Below, one piece after another: positions 1 through 8,660 of a DNA stretch of 33,446 nt (positions within the stretch are counted from its first letter, which is position 1; every line of letters begins with the position of its first letter). The DNA is from Hymenobacter coccineus. Lineage in GTDB: Bacteria > Bacteroidota > Bacteroidia > Cytophagales > Hymenobacteraceae. Both the position numbers and the translations under genes were made by a program. The notes under the pieces are model-generated. The model was given only the letters and a program-made list of their open reading frames with translations, ran no database searches and was not told the DNA's origin. The stretch is taken from NCBI RefSeq assembly GCF_001816125.1, contig NZ_MDZA01000328.1:1-33446 (forward strand). Direction: 5' to 3'.

Positions 1-84
1 AGGCCCCCCCGCCCCGCCCCTGCTCCCCACCCCGGGCATTCCGGGCCCGGGGCCCGCCAAACCAGGGCGCCCCACGCCTCAATT

Positions 85-260
85 CTAGCAAATCCTTTAC
101 GAATGCAATTTGCATAATATTATGTTGAGGCCATGGTTGAAAAATGATTTTTTATGCTTTAATTGCTGAATAAGGAGTTTTATCGATTAAATAAGGCTTG
201 TTATAAATAGTATTAAAATTAGAAAAATAACTGGTTTTATTATATGCTATATCGCTACGC
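85..260. other. AT-rich non-coding island upstream of a secreted-protein gene
   Basis: About 175 bases are strikingly AT-rich between GC-rich flanks. They hold a perfect 13-nt palindrome, ATGCAATTTGCAT, at 103-115, and runs of A and T. No convincing open frame crosses it, and I see no exact TAnnTTTG promoter element. Positions 1-84 and 261-455 are very GC-rich and show nothing I can assign. The island probably carries the promoter or a regulatory region of the downstream gene (inference). Confidence 0.4.
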
Positions 261-455
261 TACAAACTCGCAAACTGCCCCGCCCTACGGCTGCGCAACC
301 GCCCGCGCCGCGGGCAGCCACCGGCAACCCACGCCGGGCAGGGGCCCTGGCAATGCCCCTCTGCTCCAGGCCCCAGCCGGTGGCCCGGGCAGCCGCGCCC
401 CGCAGCACGTGGCGCCGCCGCCCCGCAGCGGCGGGGTGGCGCCGGAGCCCCGGGG

Positions 456-1439
456 TTGCCCTGGCGGGCGGGGCCGCAGCCGAGCGGCCGGGCACCGGGT
501 ACTTGCACGGCGCGGTTGCTGGCGGGGCCGGTGGCGCGCCTGCTGGCCGCTTGCTGCTTGTGGCTGGCTACCAGCGGGGCGGCCGCGGCCCAGGCCTACA
601 CCTACACGGTGGGCGAGGCGCAGCTGCAGCCAACGCAGGACGTGACGCTACGCGCCGGCGAGTCGCTCTACATTCCGCCGAACACAGTTTACACCGGCCA
701 GGTCACGTTTGAGGGCACCGGGCAGCTCATCGTCAACGACTGGGTTTGGATTGCCGCCACCGTGGCCCTGCCCGCGCAGGCCACCCTCACCAACCACCAC
801 CTAATCTCACTGGAGGAACTGACGCTGGCCAGCGGTGCCACGGTGCACAATGCCTACCAGTGCGCCACCACGGCGCTCGTGCTAGCCGCGGGGGCCACCG
901 TGCAGAACGACCCGGAAGCGTGGATGCAAGTGTACAGCGAGGCCTTCGCCAATGCGGGTACAATTAGCAACTGCGGCACTTTCCTGGCCGAGAGCTGGCC
1001 GGCCGGTGGGCGCGTGGTGGGGTGCACCCCATTGCCCGTGCAGCTGATCAGCTTCGCGGCCGAGCCGGCGGCGGGGGCCGTGGCCCTGCGCTGGCACACG
1101 GCCCAGGAGGTAAACGCCGCCCGCTACGAAGTGGAGCACAGCGCCGACGGGCAGCTTTTTACCACGCTCAGCCAGCAGCCGGCCCGGGGCGCCGGCACCT
1201 ACGAAGCCACCGACAAGGCCCGGCCGGGGCCCCAGTACTACCGCCTGCGCCTCGTGGATGCGGACGCCACCTTCAGCTACTCGCCAGTGGTCGTGGTCAG
1301 CGGCGGGGCTGCCTTGGTGAGCCGGGCCTGGTACAACGAAATAGGCCAACGGCTGGGGGCCCCGCGGCCAGGCTTTTTGCTAGAGGTAAGCACCTACGCT
1401 AATGGAGCGGTGGAGAGCAGGAAGTATTTACAGGAATAA
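456..1439 (+). CDS. Secreted protein with C-terminal surface/T9SS-type module
   Basis: This is probably an exported or cell-surface protein. The N-terminus has a hydrophobic signal-peptide-like stretch (LLAACCLWLATSGAAAAQA) ending near residue 46 of the longest frame. A beta-rich region with many small and polar residues follows. The C-terminal third starts at 'PLPVQLISFAAEP' and contains 'ALRWHTAQEVNAARYEVEHS' and 'YYRLRLVDADATFSYSP'. This is the fibronectin-like module common just before the sorting domain of type IX secretion cargo in Bacteroidota. The last ~35 residues may be a short, weak sorting domain. The start is uncertain: 456 is a TTG, and a TTG at 516 or a GTG at 531 would place the signal peptide right at the N-terminus. 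There is no ATG in a suitable place. The function beyond 'surface protein' is unknown. Confidence 0.7.
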   Translation: MPWRAGPQPSGRAPGTCTARLLAGPVARLLAACCLWLATSGAAAAQAYTYTVGEAQLQPTQDVTLRAGESLYIPPNTVYTGQVTFEGTGQLIVNDWVWIAATVALPAQATLTNHHLISLEELTLASGATVHNAYQCATTALVLAAGATVQNDPEAWMQVYSEAFANAGTISNCGTFLAESWPAGGRVVGCTPLPVQLISFAAEPAAGAVALRWHTAQEVNAARYEVEHSADGQLFTTLSQQPARGAGTYEATDKARPGPQYYRLRLVDADATFSYSPVVVVSGGAALVSRAWYNEIGQRLGAPRPGFLLEVSTYANGAVESRKYLQE

Positions 1440-1484
1440 GCCCGCGCGGGCATTTTACACAGCCAAAAGGCTGAATAATCTCAT

Positions 1485-1524
1485 AATACGGTCATGCGTC
1501 GGCGGCGCTCAGCATGACCGTATT
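1485..1524. repeat. 13-bp perfect inverted repeat (hairpin) after the surface-protein gene
   Basis: The arms 1485-1497 (AATACGGTCATGC) and 1512-1524 pair perfectly around a 14-nt GC-rich loop. It lies about 45 nt after the stop at 1439. There is no clear T-tract, so it resembles a dispersed palindromic (REP-like) element more than a classic terminator, although it could act as one. Confidence 0.55.
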
Positions 1525-1576
1525 TAGCGAACTTCATTAGGTTCTCGAATCCTACTGTTTTGCTATCCAGACAAAT

Positions 1577-1610
1577 AAAAACCCCGCTTGCAGCCTGCAA
1601 GCGGGGTTTA
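1577..1610 (-). terminator. Rho-independent terminator of tRNA-Ser(GGA)
   Basis: A GC-rich stem (AACCCCGCTTGCAG paired with CTGCAAGCGGGGTT) lies immediately downstream of the minus-strand tRNA. On the minus strand it is followed by TTTTTATTT. Confidence 0.8.
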
Positions 1611-1612
1611 CG

Positions 1613-1699
1613 TAGAGGGGATGGGATTCAACCCACGATGAGCTTTTGGCCCATACACACTTTCCAGGCGTGCTCCTTCGACCACTCGGACACCCCTCT
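1613..1699 (-). tRNA. tRNA-Ser(GGA)
   Basis: On the minus strand an 87-nt tRNA folds with acceptor stem AGAGGGG/CCCCTCT. It has a D-arm containing GAGTGGTCGAA, an anticodon loop CTGGAAA with anticodon GGA, a long class II variable arm, and a T-arm containing GGTTGAATCCC. The long variable arm and the anticodon agree on serine. The 3' CCA is not encoded. The gene has its own promoter and terminator. Confidence 0.93.
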
Positions 1700-1719
1700 A
1701 GGATGGCAGTAATCTGGGG

Positions 1720-1750
1720 CAAAGGTACGGGGCCCCGGCCGGCCCGGCAA
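1720..1750 (-). promoter_or_regulatory. Bacteroidota promoter of tRNA-Ser(GGA)
   Basis: On the minus strand TTG (1750-1748), a 20-nt spacer and TACCTTTG (1727-1720) match the Bacteroidota consensus TTG-N19/20-TAnnTTTG. The element ends 20 nt before the tRNA 5' end at 1699. Confidence 0.8.
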
Positions 1751-1826
1751 GCCTTTGGGGCCCCGGCCGCACTTTAGGGCCCCAGGGCCGCGTTTTGGTG
1801 GGGCCGGCTAGGGGCCCCAGCGGTGC

Positions 1827-2924
1827 TCAGGGGGTGATTTCGCCCCGCAAATCCTGGCTCAGCAGCTGGCGGGTGCGGGCGTGGTCGAGGCCCAGGCCCA
1901 GCACAAACATCATTTTGGTGACGGCCGCTTCGGTGGTGATGTCGTCGCCGCCCACCACGCCCATGCTGGCGAGGGCAGCACTTGTTTCGTACTTGCCCTG
2001 CACCACGCGGCCCTCCACGCACTGGCTCACGTTGAGCAGCCACACGCCGCGGGCCAGGGCCCCGCGCAGGCTGGCCAGGAACCACGCGGCGGTGGGCGCA
2101 TTGCCCGAGCCGTAGGTTTCAAGCACGCAGCCGCGCAGACCGGGCACCCCCAGCACGGCATCGACCACGGCCGCCGTGATGCCCGGAAACAAGCGCAGCA
2201 CGGCCACCCCAGTTGCGAGGTGCTGGTGCACGCGCAGGCCAGCGGCGGGCAGCAGCCGGATGCTGTTGTCGCTGAAATACAGCCCGATGCCGGCCCGGGC
2301 CAACGGCGGGTAGTTCTCGCTCTTGAAGGCCGCAAACTGCTGGCTCTCCACCTTTTTGGCCCGCGTGCCGCGGATGAGCACATCGTTGAAGAACACGCCT
2401 ACCTCGGGCACCCGCACGGTGCCGGCGCGGGGGTGGCGGGCGGCGGCAATTTCCAAGGCTGTCACGAGGTTGCGCTGGGCATCGGAGCGGCGGGCCCCCA
2501 CCGGCACTTGGGCCCCGGTGAACACCACCGGCTTGCCCAAATTTTCCAGCAAGTAGCTCAGCGCGGCCGCCGAGTAGGCCATCGTATCGGTGCCGTGCAG
2601 CACCACAAATCCATCAAAATCAGCGTAGTGCCTACCAATCAGCCGGGCCAGAAACAGCCAGTCGGCAGGGGACACGTTGCTGCTGTCGATGGGTTCGGGC
2701 AGGCTCAGCAGCGACACCCGCAGGGGCAGGCGGGCCAGTTCGGGCATCTGGCGGTCGAGGTGGCTGAGCTCCACGGGGGCCAGCTCGCCCACGGCGTTCA
2801 CGGCCATGCCCACGGTGCCGCCGGTGTACACCACCAGCACGCGCGGGGCGGTGGCGTCGGCGGGGTCGGCCTGGGTCAGCAAGGGCACCAAGGGCAGGGC
2901 GGCGGGGTCGGGGGTCGTCGTCAT
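1827..2924 (-). CDS. ansA: Type I (cytosolic) L-asparaginase
   Basis: This enzyme hydrolyses L-asparagine to aspartate and ammonia. The predicted 365-residue protein carries both asparaginase signatures: YTGGTVGM (residues 33-40, with the nucleophilic Thr of TGGT) and LHGTDTMAYS (109-118). It also has ENLGKPVVFTGAQ, ETYGSGNAP and a C-terminal NVSQC...GGDDITTEAAVTK stretch that parallels E. coli AnsA throughout. No signal peptide is present, which fits the low-affinity cytosolic type I enzyme. The ATG at 2924 was chosen because a longer in-frame extension to 3185 is Pro/Arg-rich, has no family similarity and overlaps the divergent mqo start. A TACCTTTC sequence at 2941-2934 on the minus strand resembles a -7 element about 9 nt before this ATG. 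The gene is divergent from mqo. Confidence 0.93.
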   Translation of the reverse strand: MTTTPDPAALPLVPLLTQADPADATAPRVLVVYTGGTVGMAVNAVGELAPVELSHLDRQMPELARLPLRVSLLSLPEPIDSSNVSPADWLFLARLIGRHYADFDGFVVLHGTDTMAYSAAALSYLLENLGKPVVFTGAQVPVGARRSDAQRNLVTALEIAAARHPRAGTVRVPEVGVFFNDVLIRGTRAKKVESQQFAAFKSENYPPLARAGIGLYFSDNSIRLLPAAGLRVHQHLATGVAVLRLFPGITAAVVDAVLGVPGLRGCVLETYGSGNAPTAAWFLASLRGALARGVWLLNVSQCVEGRVVQGKYETSAALASMGVVGGDDITTEAAVTKMMFVLGLGLDHARTRQLLSQDLRGEITP

Positions 2925-3084
2925 ATGGGGCCCGAAAGGTAGGGCCAGGGGAATGTTGGGCGGGCCGGGGGCCCTAATTTTGCCCTCACGACCGCCCCGC
3001 GCGGCCGGGGCCCGTATTAGGCCCTTGGCCGCGCCCGCAGGCGGGGCCCTTTGTTTGCTTTTCTCATCTTTGGTTTTTGCTGCT

Positions 3085-4602
3085 ATGGCGTCTGAATTCG
3101 CTGCTCCCTCTTCTCCTAAAGTCCTGACCGACGTTGTACTTATCGGTGCCGGCATCATGAGCGCCACGCTGGGTACGCTCCTCAAGCAGCTTCAGCCCAA
3201 CCTCACCCTCGAAATTATCGAGCGCCTCGACGAGGTAGCCGCCGAAAGCTCCGACGCCTGGAACAACGCTGGCACCGGCCACTCGGCCTTCTGCGAACTG
3301 AACTATACGCCCGAGCGCCCCGATGGCTCCATCGACATTTCGAAGGCCGATAAAATTGCCGAGCAGTTCGAGCTCAGCAAGCAGTTCTGGTCCTCGCTGG
3401 TGGAAAACGGCACCCTGCCCGACCCCGATGCCTTCATCCACGCCATTCCGCACATGAGCTTCGTGTGGGGCGCGGCCAACGTGGAGTACCTGCGCAAGCG
3501 CCACGCCGCGCTGCTGCACTCGCCCCTGTTCCAGGGCATGGAGTTCAGCACCGATCCGGAAAAGATTGCCGAGTGGATTCCGCTGGTGATGGACGGCCGC
3601 GACCCGGCCCAGCCCGTGGCCGCCACCCGCATGGCCATCGGCACCGACGTCAACTTTGGGGCCCTCACCCGCACACTGTTTGAGCACTTGCAAGGCCTGC
3701 CGGGCGTAAAATTCACGCTGGGCCAGGAGGTAAGTGGCATTAAGCGCCGAGACGATGGCCACACCTGGCGCTTGAAGGTGAAGGACTTAAAAGCCGGCAC
3801 CAAACGCAACGTGCGCGCTCGGTTCGTATTCATCGGAGCTGGCGGCGGTTCGCTGCCGCTACTCGAAAAATCGGGTATTCCCGAGGCCAACGGCTTCGGC
3901 GGTTTCCCCGTCAGTGGCCAGTGGCTGAAGTGCGTGAACCCCGAGGTGGTGGCCCGCCACGACGCCAAAGTGTACGGCAAGCCCGCCGTGGGCTCGCCGC
4001 CCATGAGCATGCCTCACCTCGACACCCGCCAGATCAATGGCCGCCAGGAGTTGCTGTTTGGGCCCTACGCCGGCTTCAGCACCAAGTTCCTTAAGAAGGG
4101 CTCCTACACCGACCTGTTCCGCTCCATCGAGCTGGGCAATATCCGGCCGCTGCTCTACGCCGGGGCCCGCAACCTGGGCCTCACCAAGTACCTCATTGGC
4201 CAAGTGCTACTTACGCCCACCGAGCGTATTGCCGCCCTGCGCGAGTACTACCCCGAGGCCAACCCCGCCGACTGGCAGCTCGCCGTGGCCGGCCAGCGCG
4301 TGCAGGTCATCAAAAAAGACAAAAAGCAAGGCGGCGTGCTGGAGTTCGGCACCGAAGTGGTGACGGCGGCCGACGGCTCCATTGCCGCCCTGCTGGGGGC
4401 CTCGCCCGGCGCCAGTACCGCCGTGGCCATCATGCTCGACCTTGTGCAGCGCTGCTTTCCCGAGCAGGCTGCCACGCCCGAGTGGCAGGCCAAGTTCCGC
4501 CAGCTCGTGCCCTCCTTTAGCCAAAAACTGGCCGATAACCCGGCCCTGTGCGCCGCCGTGCGCCAGCGTAGCCAGGACGTGTTGCAGGTCGTGCCCGTAT
4601 AG
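3085..4602 (+). CDS. mqo: Malate:quinone oxidoreductase
   Basis: This FAD-dependent peripheral membrane enzyme oxidises malate to oxaloacetate and passes electrons to the quinone pool, bypassing NAD-linked malate dehydrogenase. The 505-residue length is typical of the family (about 490-550). The N-terminus contains the dinucleotide-binding fold VVLIGAGIMSATLGTLL (residues ~17-33) followed by an acidic strand end (EIIERL). Other family hallmarks are SSDAWNNAGTGHSAFCELNYTP, FVWGAANVEYLRKR, GALTRTLFEHL, FIGAGGGSLPLL, GFGGFPVSGQWL and LLGASPGASTAV. The ATG at 3085 gives the expected N-terminus; the frame is open for 136 more codons upstream, but those are the antisense shadow of ansA. Downstream is a long inverted repeat. 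Confidence 0.95.
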   Translation: MASEFAAPSSPKVLTDVVLIGAGIMSATLGTLLKQLQPNLTLEIIERLDEVAAESSDAWNNAGTGHSAFCELNYTPERPDGSIDISKADKIAEQFELSKQFWSSLVENGTLPDPDAFIHAIPHMSFVWGAANVEYLRKRHAALLHSPLFQGMEFSTDPEKIAEWIPLVMDGRDPAQPVAATRMAIGTDVNFGALTRTLFEHLQGLPGVKFTLGQEVSGIKRRDDGHTWRLKVKDLKAGTKRNVRARFVFIGAGGGSLPLLEKSGIPEANGFGGFPVSGQWLKCVNPEVVARHDAKVYGKPAVGSPPMSMPHLDTRQINGRQELLFGPYAGFSTKFLKKGSYTDLFRSIELGNIRPLLYAGARNLGLTKYLIGQVLLTPTERIAALREYYPEANPADWQLAVAGQRVQVIKKDKKQGGVLEFGTEVVTAADGSIAALLGASPGASTAVAIMLDLVQRCFPEQAATPEWQAKFRQLVPSFSQKLADNPALCAAVRQRSQDVLQVVPV

Positions 4603-4633
4603 GCTTATTTATATTTTGGTTGACATGCTCTTA

Positions 4634-4745
4634 TTGTCATCCTGAACGCAGTGAAGGATCTGGGGACAGTCGAAAGATGTGCAGTATTTAGTTACGGCCA
4701 ACCGTCCGGCTGTCCCCAGATCCTTCACTGCGTTCAGGATGACAA
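4634..4745. repeat. 36-bp perfect inverted repeat (dispersed palindromic element)
   Basis: The arms 4634-4669 and 4710-4745 are perfect reverse complements of 36 nt with a 40-nt spacer. The arm core TCATCCTGAACGCAGTGAAG resembles a family I recall as common between genes in Hymenobacter-like genomes (memory, not a search). It lies between the convergent 3' ends of mqo and the DUF3109 gene, so its RNA could also form a very stable hairpin that ends or protects both messages. Confidence 0.85.
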
Positions 4746-4775
4746 AGGGGCGCTCGAGCTGATAGGGCCCCTGCC

Positions 4776-5351
4776 CTACTTCGTGCCCAGCTGGCTCTCC
4801 ACTTCGCGGTCCAGCTCGTTGTACCAGTCCTCGCCGTACTTGCGGATGAGGGGGTCTTTCAGGAACTGGTACACGCGCACGCCCAGGTTCGCGCCGAAGG
4901 CGCAGGCCGGCGAGCAGATGCTCCAGCGGTCGTAGTTCAGGGCCTCAAACTCCTCGTACTTTGTGATGCGGATGGGGTAAAGGTGGCAGCTGATGGGCTT
5001 TTTGAACGTGGTGGCCCCGGCCAGGTAGGCTTCCTCGATGCCGCATTTGAGGATGCCTTTGCCGTCGTACAGCGCATAAGCGCACTCTCGGTCGCCGATG
5101 GTGGTTGTGCTGTAGTCATCCTCCCAATCCTTGATGTAGAGGCCCTGCTCGGCAATGGCCTGGCGGCCGGCTTCGGTGAGGAAGGGCTTGATGTTTTCGT
5201 ACTCCGTTTCCAGAATCTTTAGCTCGGCCTCCTCCAGGGGGGCCCCCAGGTCGCCTTCTACGCAGCAGGCGCCTTTGCAGGCCTCCAGGTTGCAGACGAA
5301 AAAGTTGTCGGCGAGGTCATCGGAAATAACCGTTTGCTGGATAATTATCAT
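4776..5351 (-). CDS. DUF3109 family cysteine-rich protein
   Basis: This 191-residue cytosolic protein of the DUF3109 family has no established reaction. It contains nine cysteines in patterns suited to a metal or Fe-S site: C20-x4-C25-x3-C29-C30, then C90, C103, C122, C146 and C150. The blocks [25 protein letters not shown] and [11 protein letters not shown] are the family's recognisable core and recall YkgJ-type zinc/iron clusters. The start at 5351 ([12 protein letters not shown]) matches the usual family N-terminus. The 34-codon extension to 5453 crosses the divergent promoter and is not credible. A perfect -7 element ends only 4 nt before this ATG, so the mRNA may be leaderless. It is divergent from the PcrA helicase gene, which alone does not prove a shared role. 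Confidence 0.88.
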   Translation of the reverse strand: MIIIQQTVISDDLADNFFVCNLEACKGACCVEGDLGAPLEEAELKILETEYENIKPFLTEAGRQAIAEQGLYIKDWEDDYSTTTIGDRECAYALYDGKGILKCGIEEAYLAGATTFKKPISCHLYPIRITKYEEFEALNYDRWSICSPACAFGANLGVRVYQFLKDPLIRKYGEDWYNELDREVESQLGTK

Positions 5352-5355
5352 ACCG

Positions 5356-5363
5356 CAAAGATA
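5356..5363 (-). promoter_or_regulatory. -7 element of the DUF3109 gene, abutting the start codon
   Basis: The minus strand reads TATCTTTG at 5363-5356, a perfect TAnnTTTG element, and the ATG begins at 5351. Transcription would therefore start at or just before the start codon. No TTG is visible 19-20 nt upstream. Confidence 0.6.
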
Positions 5364-5384
5364 CCGCCCCGCGGCGCGGCCGGG

Positions 5385-5415
5385 TTGTGGCCCCCGGGCC
5401 CCGGGGCTACCTTTG
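5385..5415 (+). promoter_or_regulatory. Promoter of the PcrA/UvrD helicase gene
   Basis: TTG at 5385-5387, a 20-nt spacer and TACCTTTG at 5408-5415 form a consensus Bacteroidota promoter. The ATG at 5447 would leave a leader of roughly 25 nt. Confidence 0.75.
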
Positions 5416-5446
5416 TAAACACCGCCAAATCGGCGGTTCTCTACCG

Positions 5447-7708
5447 ATGGCATTAGATTATCTTTCCCTGCTCAACCCCTCCCAGGCCGGCGCGGTGATG
5501 CAAACCGAAGGCCCCTGCATGATCATCGCGGGGGCCGGCTCGGGCAAAACCCGGGTGCTCACCTACCGCATTGCTCACCTGCTCGAACAGGGCGTGAGTC
5601 CGTTCAACATCCTGGCCCTCACCTTCACCAACAAGGCCGCTAAGGAGATGCGTGCCCGCGTGGAGAAGGTGGTGGGCCCCAACGCCCGCAGCCTGTGGAT
5701 GGGCACCTTCCACTCGGTGTTCGCCAAAATCCTGCGCTCGGAGGCCGATAAAATCGGCTACCCGCGTAGCTTTACCATCTACGACACGCAGGACACCAAA
5801 ACGCTCATCGGCCAGATTATCAGGGAGCTGGAGCTGGACGATAAGCTGTATAAGCCGGGCTTGGTGCTGGGCCGCATCTCGGCGGCCAAGAACAAGCTGA
5901 TTTCGGTGAACCAGTACCTGAGCGACGCCGCCATCAAGGCCGACGACGAGGCGGCGCTGCGGCCCAAAATCGGGGTGCTGTACCAGCAGTACCAGCAGCG
6001 CTGCTTCAAGGCCGGCGCCATGGACTTCGACGACCTGCTCTTCAATACCAACGTGCTGTTCCGGGAGCACACCGACGTGCTGAACAAGTACCAGAACATG
6101 TTCCGCTTCGTGATGGTGGACGAGTACCAGGACACCAATTACTCGCAGTACCTCATCACCCGCAAGCTGGCGGCTAAGGAGCGTAATATCTGCGTGGTAG
6201 GCGACGATGCGCAGAGCATCTACGCCTTCCGCGGGGCCGATATTACCAACATCCTCAACTTCGAGAAGGACTACCCGGAGCTGAAAGTGTTCAAGCTGGA
6301 GCAGAACTACCGCTCCACCCAGAACATTGTGAAGGCGGCCAACTCGGTCATCAAAAACAACCAGGCCCAGTTGCGCAAGGACGTGTTTTCGGAGAACGAG
6401 GAGGGCACGCTGATCGAGGTCATCAAGGCGGCGTCCGACAACGAAGAAGGCAAGCTGGTGGCCACCACCATCTTCGAGGACAAGATGAACGGGCACTTGT
6501 CGTACGACAACTTCGCCATCCTCTACCGCACCAACGCCCAGAGCCGAGCCATGGAAGAAGCGTTGCGCAAACTCAACATCCGCTACAAGATTGTGGGAGG
6601 CCTGAGCTTTTACCAGCGCAAGGAAATCAAGGACCTGGTGGCATATTTGCGCCTGACGGTGAACCAGAACGACGAACAGGCTCTACGCCGCGTCATCAAT
6701 TACCCCAAGCGCGGCATCGGCGATACCACCATCAGCAAGCTCGTGGCCACGGCCGAGGCCGCCAACCACAGCCTCTGGGAAGTGGTGAGCAACGCCGACC
6801 AGTTTGTACCCGCCCGCATTTCGAACCCAGTCGTTACGTTCGCCGAAAACATCAAAGCTTACACGGCCCTAGCCGCCCGCGAAGATGCCTTTGAGGCCGC
6901 CAAGTTTATCGCCAAAAATTCGGGGATGATCGAGGAATTGTACGCCGACAAGAGCATTGAGGGCCTTTCGCGGTACGAGAACATTCAGGAATTACTCAAC
7001 GGCATCAAGGAATACGTAGACGACCCCGAGCGCGAGGACAAGAGCCTGGGGGCCTTTTTGCAGGACATTGCACTCGTCACGGACTCTGACCTGAAGGATG
7101 CCGCCCAGGAGGGCGAGGCCGTGACGCTGATGACCATCCACTCGGCCAAGGGCCTGGAATTCCGCAACGTGTTCATCGTGGGCATGGAGGAAAACCTGTT
7201 TCCGAGCCAGATGATGATTACCTCGCGGGCCGACCTGGAGGAGGAGCGGCGGCTGTTCTACGTGGCCATCACGCGGGCCGAAAAGAAGCTCACGCTGAGC
7301 TACGCCACCTCGCGCTACCAGTGGGGCAACCTGCGCAGCGCCGAGAAAAGCCGCTTTCTCGACGAAATTGATCCGGCCTTTGTGCACTTTAAATTTGCGG
7401 CCGGTGGGGGCCCAGGCGCGGGCGCGGCCGAGCAGCCGTTCCAGCACGTGTTCGAGCGGCGCTCGAACCTGGTGCCGGTGCTGCCGCGCAAAGTGGCGGC
7501 CACCAAGTACGTGGCCCCGGCCGACTTCTCCCCTTCCGACACCAAAAACCTGGTGGCCGGCCAGCGCGTGGAGCACCCCAAGTTCGGCTTCGGCGTGGTG
7601 CGCCTGCTGGAAAAGGAGCCCGCCGGCGCCAAGGCCACCATCGACTTCGAGGAAGTGGGCGAAAAGGTGCTGCTGCTGAGCTTCGCCAAGCTGCGCATCC
7701 ACCTGTAA
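5447..7708 (+). CDS. pcrA: ATP-dependent DNA helicase PcrA/UvrD (superfamily 1A)
   Basis: This 3'-5' DNA helicase acts in nucleotide excision repair, mismatch repair and clearing of proteins such as RecA or RNA polymerase from DNA. The 753-residue protein has the SF1A motifs in order: Q-motif LNPSQAGAV, Walker A GAGSGKT (29-35), motif Ia [11 protein letters not shown], Walker B VDEYQDTN, motif [19 protein letters not shown], motif IV EQNYRS, motif [14 protein letters not shown] and motif [19 protein letters not shown]. The C-terminus ([16 protein letters not shown]...[12 protein letters not shown]) is the Tudor-like domain that in PcrA/UvrD binds RNA polymerase. The ATG at 5447 was preferred over an upstream in-frame ATG at 5387 because that one lies inside the promoter. 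A TACCTTTG promoter precedes it. Confidence 0.95.
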   Translation: MALDYLSLLNPSQAGAVMQTEGPCMIIAGAGSGKTRVLTYRIAHLLEQGVSPFNILALTFTNKAAKEMRARVEKVVGPNARSLWMGTFHSVFAKILRSEADKIGYPRSFTIYDTQDTKTLIGQIIRELELDDKLYKPGLVLGRISAAKNKLISVNQYLSDAAIKADDEAALRPKIGVLYQQYQQRCFKAGAMDFDDLLFNTNVLFREHTDVLNKYQNMFRFVMVDEYQDTNYSQYLITRKLAAKERNICVVGDDAQSIYAFRGADITNILNFEKDYPELKVFKLEQNYRSTQNIVKAANSVIKNNQAQLRKDVFSENEEGTLIEVIKAASDNEEGKLVATTIFEDKMNGHLSYDNFAILYRTNAQSRAMEEALRKLNIRYKIVGGLSFYQRKEIKDLVAYLRLTVNQNDEQALRRVINYPKRGIGDTTISKLVATAEAANHSLWEVVSNADQFVPARISNPVVTFAENIKAYTALAAREDAFEAAKFIAKNSGMIEELYADKSIEGLSRYENIQELLNGIKEYVDDPEREDKSLGAFLQDIALVTDSDLKDAAQEGEAVTLMTIHSAKGLEFRNVFIVGMEENLFPSQMMITSRADLEEERRLFYVAITRAEKKLTLSYATSRYQWGNLRSAEKSRFLDEIDPAFVHFKFAAGGGPGAGAAEQPFQHVFERRSNLVPVLPRKVAATKYVAPADFSPSDTKNLVAGQRVEHPKFGFGVVRLLEKEPAGAKATIDFEEVGEKVLLLSFAKLRIHL

Positions 7709-7807
7709 AACGGCGTGCCACTCCGTTGCCGTTAGCCCGGGGCCCCACTTGAACTGAGGCCCCAGTTCGATTCGCGAACCTCACCCAAAACGGCGTGCCA
7801 CTCCGTT
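7707..7807. repeat. Pair of 21-bp direct repeats between pcrA and the DUF4290 gene
   Basis: The same 21 bases occur at 7707-7727 and 7787-7807, exactly 80 nt apart. Each copy has short inverted ends (AACGG...CCGTT), so each could also form a small hairpin. The first copy overlaps the last codons of pcrA; the second sits just upstream of the next promoter. Confidence 0.8.
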
Positions 7808-7823
7808 CTACAAGGCCGGCGCT

Positions 7824-7831
7824 TACCTTTG
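7824..7831 (+). promoter_or_regulatory. -7 element upstream of the DUF4290 gene
   Basis: TACCTTTG at 7824-7831 matches TAnnTTTG, 59 nt before the ATG at 7891. No TTG lies at the ideal spacing, so this may be a weaker or activated promoter. Confidence 0.55.
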
Positions 7832-7890
7832 GCGGGGCCCCAGCAGGTTTTGCACCGCCACCCGCTCCTCGCTTCCCACTCCCAGTCATT

Positions 7891-8652
7891 ATGAACGAGT
7901 TTCAATCCCTGCCCTTCCACTTGCAGCTGCTGGTGCGCGAGTATGGGCAAAGCACGTACCAGCTCATCCAGGGCCTGCGCCAGGTAGAGGACGTGGCTGA
8001 GCGCACCCGCCGCGCGGCCCAAATCGTGCAGCTCATCCTGCGCCTCAAGCCCGCGCTGCGCGACCAGCCCGACATCCAAACCCGCCTCTGGAGCCACCTC
8101 TCGGCCCTGTTGGGCGAGGAAATCGAGTTGGAGGCCCCCGTGGCCCTGCGCCCGGTGAGCCTGCGCGTGACGCGCCCCAAGCCCGTACCCTACCCGCGCC
8201 AGCCGCCGCGCCTGCGCGCCTACGGCCGCGCCATCGAGGCCCTCATTGCCAAGGCGTTGACGCTGGAAAGCCCCGAAGAGCGCGAACAGGCCGCCATCCA
8301 AATTGGGCGCACGATGAAGTTCCTGTTCCGCCAGCACAACAAGGAAAACGCCAAGGACGCCACCATCATCCGCCACCTCAGCGAGCTGTCGAACGGCCAG
8401 CTGAAGCTGGACCCGGCCCTGGTGGACCAGGAAGAGTTGTTTGAGATGGGCCCCGGCGTAGCCCCCGGCACGGGCGGCAATGTTGGTAGCGGCAGCACCC
8501 GCGCGCCCTTCGTGGCCCAGCCCAACCAGCCGCGCCGCACCGGGCCCCCCAGCGGCAACGGCTACGGCAACAACAGCTTTGGCAACGGCCAGAAACGCAA
8601 CAAGAAAGGCGGCAAAAAAGGCCGCCAGGAGCCCCAGCAGCCGCCGCAATAG
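7891..8652 (+). CDS. DUF4290 family protein
   Basis: This 253-residue protein is recognised as the Bacteroidota-specific DUF4290 family, whose function is not known. The N-terminal two thirds are alpha-helical and conserved (LVREYGQSTYQLIQGL, LWSHLSALLG, GRTMKFLFRQHNKENAKDAT, HLSELSNGQLKLD). The last ~65 residues are low-complexity Gly/Asn/Pro with a basic Lys/Arg/Gln tail (QKRNKKGGKKGRQ). Such a tail suggests binding to nucleic acid or another polyanion (inference only). No signal peptide or membrane segment is seen. The ATG at 7891 was chosen because the longer frame from 7795 runs through the -7 element. murA follows 125 nt downstream; the inverted repeat and terminator between them argue against a simple operon. 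Confidence 0.85.
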   Translation: MNEFQSLPFHLQLLVREYGQSTYQLIQGLRQVEDVAERTRRAAQIVQLILRLKPALRDQPDIQTRLWSHLSALLGEEIELEAPVALRPVSLRVTRPKPVPYPRQPPRLRAYGRAIEALIAKALTLESPEEREQAAIQIGRTMKFLFRQHNKENAKDATIIRHLSELSNGQLKLDPALVDQEELFEMGPGVAPGTGGNVGSGSTRAPFVAQPNQPRRTGPPSGNGYGNNSFGNGQKRNKKGGKKGRQEPQQPPQ

Positions 8653-8660
8653 GTTCAAAT

